Origin: Desulfarculaceae bacterium JdFR-95
GTDB taxonomy: Bacteria; Desulfobacterota; Desulfarculia; Desulfarculales; Desulfarculaceae
NCBI GenBank assembly: GCA_002011835.1
Contig: MTPE01000313.1
Coordinates: 175-7,426, forward strand
DNA length: 7,252 bases
Direction of reading: 5' to 3'
The first letter of the stretch is position 1. Each line of letters opens with the position of its first letter. Shown here one piece after another: positions 1 to 7,252 of the stretch. The notes under the pieces are model-generated. The model saw only the letters and a program-made list of their open reading frames with translations, made no database searches and was not told the origin of the DNA. Made by a program: the position numbers and the translations under genes.

Positions 1-3
1 GCG

Positions 4-783
4 GTGGCGCTGCTGGAGGTGAAAGGCCTGACCTGCCGCTTCGGGGGACTGCTGGCCCTGGATTCCCTGGACCTGGTGCTGGAGGAGGGGGAGCTGGCCG
101 GCCTGATCGGTCCCAACGGCGCGGGCAAGACCACCTGTTTCAACCTGCTCACCGGCCGCCTGCGACCCACCGCAGGCGAGATCCACTTCCAGGGCCGCAG
201 CCTGGTGGGGCTCAAGCCCAACCGCATCAACCGCCTGGGCATCGCGCGCACCTTCCAGAGCATCCGCTTGTTCGCGGAGCTGCCGGTGATGGAGAACGTG
301 CTGGTGGGCTTCCACGGCCGGCTGCAGGCCAACTTCCTCTCCGCCATCTTCCGCCTGCCCGGCTACGTACGCGAGGAACGACAGATGCACGCCCGCGCGC
401 GCGAGCTGCTGGAGCTGGTGGGCCTGGCCGAGCTGGCCCAGGAGCCGGCCGGCAACCTGGCCTACGGCCAGCAGCGCCTGCTGGAGATCGCCCGCGCCCT
501 GGCCACCGATCCCCGCCTGCTGCTGCTGGACGAGCCCGCCGCGGGCATGAACCCCCAGGAGACCGCGGCCCTGGCCCGCCTGGTGCGGCGCCTGCGCGAC
601 GAGATGGGCATCACCGTGCTCTTGATCGAGCACGACATGCGCTTCGTCATGAACCTGTGCGAGCGGCTGACGGTGCTGGACCACGGCCGGGTGATCGCCC
701 GCGGCACGCCCGCGGAGGTGCAGCGCGACCCCGCGGTGATCGAGGCCTACCTGGGCAGCGGCCTGGAGGCGGCCCATGCTTGA
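4..783 (+). CDS. livG: Branched-chain amino-acid ABC transporter, ATP-binding protein LivG
   Basis: This is one of the two cytoplasmic ATPases that power a LIV-type importer for leucine, isoleucine, valine or related substrates. The 259-residue protein is a complete ABC domain. It has Walker A GPNGAGKT at residues 36-43, a Q-loop glutamine at about 85 (RTFQS), the LivG-type signature LAYGQQR at 152-158, Walker B LLLLDEP at 172-178, and the switch histidine H210 in LLIEHD. The insertion between Q-loop and signature (about 103-135) and the C-terminal AYLGS ending are typical of LivG. The GTG at position 4 is taken as the start because MALLEVKGL aligns with the usual N-terminus. Only three bases precede it, so its ribosome binding site cannot be seen and a start further upstream is possible. 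It overlaps livF by 8 bases. The permease genes and binding protein would be expected upstream, outside the window. Substrate specificity cannot be read from the ATPase. Confidence 0.93.
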   Translation: MALLEVKGLTCRFGGLLALDSLDLVLEEGELAGLIGPNGAGKTTCFNLLTGRLRPTAGEIHFQGRSLVGLKPNRINRLGIARTFQSIRLFAELPVMENVLVGFHGRLQANFLSAIFRLPGYVREERQMHARARELLELVGLAELAQEPAGNLAYGQQRLLEIARALATDPRLLLLDEPAAGMNPQETAALARLVRRLRDEMGITVLLIEHDMRFVMNLCERLTVLDHGRVIARGTPAEVQRDPAVIEAYLGSGLEAAHA

Positions 784-1483
784 GGTGCAAGGACTGGTGG
801 TGCGCTACGGCGGGATCACCGCCCTGCGGGGGGTGGACCTGGCGGTGCGCGAAGGCGAGATCGTGACCCTGATCGGGGCCAACGGCGCGGGCAAGTCCAC
901 CCTGCTGTCCGCGGTGATGGGCCTGGTCAAGCCCGCCGCGGGCCGGGTGCGCTTCCAGGGGCGGGACATCACCGGGCGCAAGGCCCACCTGCTCTCGCGG
1001 CAGGGGCTGATCATGGTGCCGGAGGGCCGGCGGGTGTTTGCCAACCTGAGCGTGCACGAGAACCTGCTGTTGGGGGCCTATGCCCGGCCCATGGACCAGG
1101 AGCTGGCCGCGGACCTGGAGCAGGTCTACCGTACCTTCCCCCGCCTGGCCGAGCGCCGCCGCCAGGCCGCGGGCACCCTCTCGGGTGGGGAGCAGCAGAT
1201 GCTGGCCCTGGGGCGGGCCCTGATGGGCCGGCCGCGGCTGCTGATGCTAGACGAGCCCTCCCTGGGCCTGGCGCCGCTGCTGGTGGCCGAGGTGTTCGAG
1301 ATCATCCGCCGCATCCACGCCCAGGGGGTGACCGTGCTGCTCATCGAGCAGAACGCGGCCGCCGCCCTGTCCATCGCCCACCGGGGCTACGTCCTGGAGA
1401 CGGGGCGGGTGGTGCTCAGCGGTACGGGCCAGGAGCTGATGGCCGACGGCCGGGTACAGCGCGCCTACCTGGGCATGGAGTGA
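776..1483 (+). CDS. livF: Branched-chain amino-acid ABC transporter, ATP-binding protein LivF
   Basis: This is the second cytoplasmic ATPase of the LIV transporter and is expected to pair with LivG under the two permeases. Its 235 residues match the usual LivF length. Walker A GANGAGKS is at 34-41. The LivF hallmark VPEGRRVF is at 81-88, in the Q-loop region. The signature LSGGEQQ is at 135-141 and Walker B LLMLDEP at 155-161. The LLIEQN motif at 188-193 has glutamine where most ABC proteins have the switch histidine; this is normal for LivF. The ATG at 776 lies inside the end of livG and has a GGAGG at 765-769 six bases upstream, so the two are probably translationally coupled and made in similar amounts. 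livG followed by livF is the usual operon end, and the next gene is on the opposite strand, so livF is probably the last gene of its transcript. Confidence 0.95.
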   Translation: MLEVQGLVVRYGGITALRGVDLAVREGEIVTLIGANGAGKSTLLSAVMGLVKPAAGRVRFQGRDITGRKAHLLSRQGLIMVPEGRRVFANLSVHENLLLGAYARPMDQELAADLEQVYRTFPRLAERRRQAAGTLSGGEQQMLALGRALMGRPRLLMLDEPSLGLAPLLVAEVFEIIRRIHAQGVTVLLIEQNAAAALSIAHRGYVLETGRVVLSGTGQELMADGRVQRAYLGME

Positions 1484-1511
1484 GGGGGCCGGCGGGCCTT
1501 TTCGTCCGGCC
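1484..1511 (+). terminator. Possible weak intrinsic terminator after livF
   Basis: Just after the livF stop, GGCC at 1487-1490 can pair with GGCC at 1495-1498 around a four-base loop, followed by TTTT at 1499-1502. The same bases can alternatively form GGCCGG (1487-1492) with CCGGCC (1506-1511). The stem with the T-run is short and the T-run has only four bases, so this is a weak candidate. It lies in the 27-base gap between convergent genes, where a terminator would be expected. Confidence 0.35.
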
Positions 1512-2530
1512 TAGTCGTCGTCGAAGAAGTCGCCCAGGCCGAAGCCGCCCAGGATGGAGCCCTCGCCTTTCTGCTTGCCTCCGCCCTGGGGCGCGGCGGA
1601 GTAGATGCGGTCGGCCAGGCGGGACAGGGGCAGGGACTGGAGCCAGACGTGGCCGGGGCCGGTGAGGGTGGCGAAGAACAGGCCCTCGCCGCCGAACAGG
1701 GCGGTCTTGATGCCGCCCACGAACTCCACGTCGTAGTTCACCGAGGGCACCAGGGCCACCAGGCAGCCGGTGTCCACGCGCAGGCGTTCGCCCGGGGCCA
1801 GGTCGCGTTCGAACAGGGTGCCGCCGGCGTGCACGAAGGCCAGGCCGTCGCCCATGAGCTTCTGCATGATGAAGCCCTCGCCGCCGAACAGGCCAACGCC
1901 GATCTTCTTCTGGAAGGCCAGCTCCAGGGCCACGCCGCGGGCGGCGCAGAGGAAGGAGTCCTTCTGGCAGATCACCTCGCCGCCCAACTGGCCCAGGTCC
2001 AGGGGGATGATCTTGCCTGCATAGGGCGCGGCGAAGGCCACGCGTTCCTTGCCCTGCCCCACGTTGGTGAACAGGGTCATGAACAGGCTCTCGCCGGTGA
2101 GCAGGCGCTTGCCCGCGCCCAGGAGGTGGCCCATCAGCCCGCGGGGCTTGTTGCCGCGGCGGGCGTCGCCGAAGATGGTCTCCATCTGGATGCCGTCGGT
2201 CATGTAGAGCATGGCCCCGGCCTCGGCGATGGCGCTCTCGCCGGGGTCCAGCTCTATCTCCACGAACTGCATCTCGCTGCCCTGGATGACGTAGTCGATC
2301 TCGTCCGCCCCCGCGGTGGTGGGTGGCGGGGGTGGGGGCGGGGCGGCGCCGTCCAGCACCAGGCGGGCCAGCTCACCCACCGCGTGCAGGGGGGTCCATT
2401 CGCTGGCGCCGGGGCCATAGACCAGGGTGTCGGGGGTGATCTGCCCCTGGGCCAACATGCTCTTGATCTGCTCGGGAGGGAAAGGCCCCTTGGTTTCGCC
2501 ATTCACGGCCAGGTACCACTGTGCCGCCAT
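1511..2530 (-). CDS. GYF_2-domain / AIM24 (TIGR00266) family fusion protein
   Basis: This 339-residue protein has two recognisable parts. Residues about 4-55 look like a GYF_2 (DUF4339) domain: [13 protein letters not shown] at 5-17, then [14 protein letters not shown], then a [11 protein letters not shown] ending. That domain type is common at the front of bacterial membrane or adaptor proteins and is thought to bind partners. After a run of seven prolines (64-70), residues about 78-312 match the AIM24/TIGR00266 family, a beta-rich trimer-like fold with repeated LFGGEGF/LFGGEGL motifs (214-220 and 278-284). The molecular role of that family in bacteria is not established. No signal peptide or membrane helix is seen, so it is probably cytoplasmic. 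The tail is glycine-rich and ends in an acidic FFDDD. The ATG at 2530 is supported by GGAGG (plus-strand 2536-2540) five bases upstream. It is convergent with livF, divergent from fdhA, and seems to be transcribed alone. Family assignment is from motif memory, not a search. Confidence 0.85.
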   Translation of the reverse strand: MAAQWYLAVNGETKGPFPPEQIKSMLAQGQITPDTLVYGPGASEWTPLHAVGELARLVLDGAAPPPPPPPTTAGADEIDYVIQGSEMQFVEIELDPGESAIAEAGAMLYMTDGIQMETIFGDARRGNKPRGLMGHLLGAGKRLLTGESLFMTLFTNVGQGKERVAFAAPYAGKIIPLDLGQLGGEVICQKDSFLCAARGVALELAFQKKIGVGLFGGEGFIMQKLMGDGLAFVHAGGTLFERDLAPGERLRVDTGCLVALVPSVNYDVEFVGGIKTALFGGEGLFFATLTGPGHVWLQSLPLSRLADRIYSAAPQGGGKQKGEGSILGGFGLGDFFDDD

Positions 2531-2562
2531 GTCGTCCTCCGGTTGGGATGAAACGCAATATA

Positions 2563-2571
2563 CCTATACCA
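2563..2571 (-). promoter_or_regulatory. Candidate extended -10 promoter for the AIM24-family gene
   Basis: Read on the minus strand this is TGGTATAGG, an extended -10 element (TG, one base, then TATAGG) about 33 bases upstream of the ATG. No good -35 box lies at 17 bases, which is acceptable for an extended -10 promoter. A second AT-rich hexamer, TATATT (plus-strand 2557-2562), overlaps the likely start region. The call rests on motif matching only. Confidence 0.35.
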
Positions 2572-2595
2572 GAGAGTATCTGACTCTTGCCAGAG
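2569..2595. repeat. Short direct and inverted repeats, possible operator
   Basis: CCAGAG occurs at 2569-2574 and 2590-2595, a spacing of 21 bases or about two helical turns. Between them are AGAGT (2573-2577) and ACTCT (2583-2587) in inverted orientation. The cluster covers the -35 side of the candidate AIM24-gene promoter, where a regulator could bind. The repeats are short and could be chance. Confidence 0.25.
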
Positions 2596-2615
2596 CGGGC
2601 CGGTCGCGGTAATGA

Positions 2616-2644
2616 TTGACAGACTCCGGCCGATGGCCTAAGAA
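2616..2644 (+). promoter_or_regulatory. Candidate sigma-70 promoter for fdhA
   Basis: A perfect -35 box TTGACA at 2616-2621 is followed after 17 bases by TAAGAA (2639-2644), which matches only three of six -10 positions. Transcription would start near 2651, leaving a leader of about 57 bases. The poor -10 suggests either an activator-dependent promoter or that the true promoter is elsewhere in the gap. No proper sigma-54 element (GG-N10-GC in context) was found. Confidence 0.3.
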
Positions 2645-2707
2645 GGTGAATGGCCTGAAACCGCTAGGACAATCAATACGGCCCTTTCGCCTGCGGGGAG
2701 AGGAGAG

Positions 2708-5398
2708 ATGCCAAGCCTTACCTTGAACGGACAGGTGGTGGAGTTCGAGCCGGGGCAGACGGTGCTGGAGGTGGCCCGGGCCCACGGCGTGGACATCCCC
2801 ACCCTGTGCTACCTGAAGGACGCCACGCCCACCGGCGCCTGCCGCATGTGCCTGGTGGAGATCGAGGGCGCGCGTACCCTGGTGGCCTCCTGTGCCATGC
2901 CTGCCTCCGAGGACATGGTGGTGCAGACCGACACCGAGCGGGTGCACAAGGCGCGCAAGCTGAACATCGAGCTGTTGCTGGCCAGCGGCGACCACAACTG
3001 CCTGGTGTGCGAGGCCAACGGCCGCTGTAAACTGCAGGAGCTGGCCTACCGCTATGGGGTGCAGTCCCTGCGCTTCCACGGCCGTACCACCGACTACCCG
3101 GTGGAGGACTCCAATCCGCTCATCGTGCGGGACTTCAGCAAGTGCATCCTCTGCGGGCGCTGCGTGCAGGCCTGCAACGAGGTGCAGGTGAACCGGGCCA
3201 TCGGCTACGGCTACCGCGGGGCGCGCAGCAAGATCGTCACCGCGGGCGACCGGCCCTACCACGAGAGCGACTGCGTGTTCTGCGGCCAGTGCCTGGAGGT
3301 CTGCCCCACCGGCGCCCTCACGGAGAAGAAGGCCCGTGGCAAGGGCCGTGCCTGGGAGTTCGAGCGGGTACGCACCACCTGCACCTACTGCGGGGTGGGC
3401 TGCCAGATGGAGCTGCACGTCAAGGACAACCAGGTGGTGCGGGTCACCGCGGTGGACGACGGCGGGCCCAACTTCGGCCGCCTGTGCGTCAAGGGCCGTT
3501 TCGGCTACGACTTCATCCACAGCCCCGACCGCCTCACCACCCCGCTGATCAAGCAGGAGGACGGCAGCTTCCGCGAAGCGAGCTGGGACGAGGCCCTGGA
3601 TCTGGTGGCCAGCCGACTCAAGCGCATCCGGCGCCAGAGCGGACCCAATTCCATCGGCGGGCTCACCAGCGCCCGGGCCACCAACGAGGCCAACTATCTG
3701 TTCATGAAGGTCATGCGCGCGGGGGTCGGCACCAACAACGTCGATCACTGCGCACGTCTCTGACACAGCTCCACGGTGGCCGGTCTGGCCACCGCCTTCG
3801 GCTCCGGCGCCATGACCAACTCCATCGCCGAGATCGAGGATGCGGACGTCATCCTGGCCATCGGCACCAACACCACCGAGAATCACCCGGTGATCGGCAG
3901 TGTGGTGCGCCGGGCGGTTACGCGCAAGGGGGCCAAGCTGATCGTGGCCGATCCGCGGCAGATCGGCCTGGTGCAAGATGCCGCTCTGTGGCTGCGCCAG
4001 CGCCCGGGCACCGACGTGGCCCTGCTCAACGGCATGATGTACGTGATCCTGAAGGAGGGCCTGGAGAACCGCGAGTTCATCGCCCAGCGCACCGAGGGCT
4101 TCGATCAGCTGGCCAAGGTGGTCAAGAAGTACAACCCCGCCCGGGTGGAGAAGATCACCGGGGTGCCCGCGGCGGACATCGAGGCCGCGGCCCGCATGTA
4201 CGCCACCGCCCAGCGGGCCACCATCCTCTACGCCATGGGCATAACCCAGCACACCAGCGGCACCGACAACGTCATGTCCCTGGCCAACCTGGCCATGCTC
4301 TGCGGCCAGATCGGCCGGCCCTCCACCGGGGTCAACCCCCTGCGGGGCCAGAACAACGTACAGGGGGCCTGCGACCTGGGCGGGCTGCCCAACGTGCTCA
4401 CCGGCTACCAGAAGGTGACCGACAAGGCGGTGCGCGACCGCTTTGCCCGCGCCTGGGGGGTCAAGCGCCTGCCGGCCAAGGTGGGCCTCACCCTGAGCGA
4501 GATGATCGCCGCCGCACACGAGGGCAAGCTCAAGGCCCTCTACATCATGGGCGAGAATCCCATGGTCTCCGACCCGGACACGGGACACGTGGCCGAGGCC
4601 CTGGACAAGCTGGAGTTCCTGGTGGTGCAGGACATCTTCCTCACCGAGACCGCGGCCAAGGCCGACGTGGTGCTGCCTGCGGCCTGCTGGGCCGAGACCG
4701 ACGGCACCTTCACCAACACCGAGCGCCGGGTGCAGTTGGTGCGCAAGGCGGTGGATGCGCCGGGGCAGGCTCGTCCCGACTGGCGCATCCTGGTGGACCT
4801 GGGCCGGCGCCTGGGCCTGGAGATGCGCTACGCCTCGCCCAAGCAGGTGTTCAGCGAGATCGCCGAGCTGACCCCCTCCTACCGGGGCATCACCTACGCG
4901 CGCCTGGAGCGCCTGGGCGGACTGCAGTGGCCCTGCCCGGACCGCCGTCACCCCGGCACCCCCATCTTGCACGTGGACGGCTTCGCCCGGGGCAAGGGCC
5001 TGTTCCAGGCCATCGAGTACCGCCAGCCCGCGGAGCGGCCCTCCAAGCAGTATCCCTTGGTGCTCACCACGGGGCGGCTGTTGTATCACTACCACACCAC
5101 CACCATGACCCGGCGCTCGCCGGGCCTGCCCGAGCTGGCCGGGGAGTGCCAGGTGGAGGTCAACCCGGCCGACGCCCAGGAGCTGGGCCTGAGCGACGGG
5201 GCCAAGGTGCGCATCACCTCGCGCCGGGGCAGCATCGAGGCCGTGGCCTGGGTCACGCCGCGGGTGGCGCCGGGGGTGGTGTTCCTGCCCTTCCACTACG
5301 CCGAGGCCGCGGCCAACCGGCTCACCAACACCGCCCTGGACCCGGTGGCCAAGATCCCGGAACTGAAGGTCTGCGCGGTGCGCCTGGAGAGGGCCTGA
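2708..5398 (+). CDS. fdhA: Selenocysteine-containing formate dehydrogenase, catalytic (alpha) subunit
   Basis: Catalyses reversible formate oxidation to CO2 at a bis-MGD Mo or W site; 896 residues, probably cytoplasmic (no Tat signal). Domains in order: NuoG-like 2Fe-2S domain (C34, C45, C48, C62); His-Cys 4Fe-4S segment (H96, C98, C101, C107); two 4Fe-4S clusters (C146, C149, C152, C156 and C189, C192, C195, C199); molybdopterin-domain 4Fe-4S (C225, C228, C232, C260) with conserved K262; catalytic domain; C-terminal cofactor-binding domain from about 782. In-frame TGA 3761-3763 is residue 352, in [20 protein letters not shown], matching the FdhF active site, with catalytic His at 353. R546 in [14 protein letters not shown] is the conserved active-site arginine. 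The frame is open on both sides of the TGA and homology continues through it, so it is one gene. AGGAG at 2701-2705 (and GGGGAG, 2695-2700) supports the ATG. The iron-sulfur-rich N-terminus suggests electron transfer to a diaphorase or hydrogenase-type partner, but none is encoded beside it. A terminator follows, so it seems monocistronic. Confidence 0.95.
3761..3763 (+). other. Selenocysteine codon UGA (Sec352 of FdhA)
   Basis: This TGA interrupts the reading frame exactly where formate dehydrogenases carry the metal-ligating Sec or Cys. The residues before it (NNVDHCARL) and after it (H, then VAGL) are the family's active-site motif. The next base is C, as in E. coli fdhF (UGA-CAC). Decoding requires SelB, tRNA-Sec (selC), SelA and SelD, which must lie elsewhere in the genome. 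Confidence 0.95.
3774..3794 (+). promoter_or_regulatory. Bacterial SECIS hairpin in fdhA
   Basis: Ten bases after the TGA, CGGTGGCC (3774-3781) pairs perfectly with GGCCACCG (3787-3794) around the five-base loop GGTCT (3782-3786). E. coli fdhF has the same GGUCU in its apical loop, and the GGU codon falls at the same place, the seventh codon after the UGA. The loop G and U are the known SelB contacts. The stem has no bulged U, unlike E. coli fdhF. It lies in the coding sequence (residues about 356-363, TVAGLAT). Confidence 0.9.
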
Positions 5399-5428
5399 GC
5401 CGCGGCGACCACACGAGGACAGCCCACG

Positions 5429-5460
5429 GGGCCGGCCCCGCGCAGGGGTCGGCCCTTTTT
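5429..5460 (+). terminator. Strong intrinsic terminator after fdhA
   Basis: An 11-bp stem pairs 5429-5439 with 5445-5455 (ten Watson-Crick pairs, mostly G-C, plus one G-T), around a GCGCA loop, and is followed directly by TTTTT at 5456-5460. It starts 31 bases after the fdhA stop. No T-run follows the stem on the other strand, so it serves fdhA and probably not the convergent minus-strand gene. Confidence 0.93.
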
Positions 5461-5480
5461 CGTGGCTGGCGTGGGGGCGC

Positions 5481-7102
<1,622 letters not shown>

Positions 7103-7252
7103 TTAGAGGCAGCCAGCCAGCAAGGGTTTCTGCTCCACCTCGTAGGCCACCAGCAGGCGGGCCTGGGCGGCCATGGACTCCACCTTGCCTTGCTCTATCA
7201 CCCGGGCTTGGGGCAGGCCCATGATCCACTGGCTTTCGGTGTCCACCGCGGT
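7103..7252 (-). CDS. C-terminal end of an unidentified protein upstream of cheB (partial)
   Basis: Reading the minus strand from the window edge gives 49 codons ending in TAA at 7105-7103. The frame is open from the edge and its codons favour G or C at the third position, like the neighbouring genes. The visible residues include VDTESQWIMGLPQA and, nearer the end, AAQARLLVAYEVEQK. I do not recognise the family. A position directly before cheB suggests a chemotaxis protein, and a CheW-like end is conceivable, but the residues seen do not prove it. The gene ends 33 bases upstream of the cheB start and probably shares its transcript. The rest lies outside the window. Confidence 0.55.
   Translation of the reverse strand, partial: TAVDTESQWIMGLPQARVIEQGKVESMAAQARLLVAYEVEQKPLLAGCL

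Larger units (their letters stand above)
2531..2707. other. Divergent intergenic region between the AIM24 gene and fdhA
   Basis: This 177-base region separates two divergently read genes and must hold both promoters. It is more AT-rich than the flanks, mostly at 2551-2590 and 2611-2680. It contains CCAGAG twice, at 2569-2574 and 2590-2595 (21 bases start to start), an AGAGT/ACTCT inverted repeat (2573-2577 and 2583-2587), and ATGGCCT twice (2633-2639 and 2650-2656). I see no tRNA, riboswitch or small open frame that I can support. Confidence 0.7.

Noticed and set aside
1649..2551. 300-codon plus-strand frame opposite the AIM24-family gene
   Set aside because: Low-complexity product (A, G, H, Q, L) with no motif; the minus strand gives a clear GYF_2-AIM24 protein with a good ribosome binding site.
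3761..3763. Reading the TGA as a nonsense mutation, sequencing error or pseudogene marker
   Set aside because: It lies precisely at the Sec column, has a SECIS hairpin at the canonical distance, and both flanking halves are intact with conserved residues.
2564..5296. 910-codon open frame on the minus strand opposite fdhA
   Set aside because: It is a GC-rich shadow of fdhA. The product is low-complexity (rich in A, G, H, L, V, Q) with no recognisable domain, while the plus strand encodes a full formate dehydrogenase with all expected motifs.
5429..5460. Bidirectional terminator shared by fdhA and the convergent minus-strand gene
   Set aside because: The stem is symmetrical, but only the plus strand has a T-run after it; on the minus strand the stem is followed by a GC-rich stretch.

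Overview
The window is a GC-rich chromosomal segment. GC runs high at third codon positions in every gene, and no mobile element, rRNA, tRNA or CRISPR array is visible. The mix of a selenocysteine formate dehydrogenase with an N-terminal NuoG-like iron-sulfur region, a LIV-type amino-acid transporter, a chemotaxis cluster and a degenerate HsdR-N-domain protein suggests an anaerobic, motile, formate-using bacterium. High-GC Desulfobacterota (former Deltaproteobacteria) is the best guess, inferred from protein style and not proven.

Layout. (1) 4-1483, plus strand: the two ATPase genes livG and livF of a branched-chain amino-acid ABC transporter, overlapping by 8 bases; the rest of the operon lies upstream of the window. 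(2) 1511-2530, minus strand: a 339-residue GYF_2-AIM24 fusion protein, convergent with livF. (3) 2531-2707: a 177-base divergent intergenic region with candidate promoters in both directions and short repeats. (4) 2708-5398, plus strand: fdhA, a complete 896-residue molybdenum/tungsten formate dehydrogenase catalytic subunit. It is read through an in-frame TGA at 3761-3763 that encodes selenocysteine (residue 352), followed by a clear SECIS hairpin, and it ends at a strong intrinsic terminator (5429-5460). (5) 5481-7252, minus strand: a cluster read right to left, comprising the end of an unidentified gene, cheB, and a small HsdR-N-domain-like protein whose start overlaps the cheB stop as ATGA.

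How the genes work together. There are three independent functional blocks: amino-acid uptake, formate oxidation (or CO2 reduction), and chemotaxis adaptation. The main point is that fdhA is one gene. A standard gene caller would split it into two pieces (2708-3763 and 3776-5398) or call it a pseudogene. The flanking motif, the hairpin position and its GGUCU loop match the well-studied E. coli fdhF arrangement, so the organism should carry selA, selB, selC and selD elsewhere. I do not see a wholly new system. The less ordinary items are the bulge-less SECIS, the lone fdhA without a diaphorase partner, the nuclease-fold protein lacking its catalytic motif beside cheB, and the GYF_2-AIM24 fusion.
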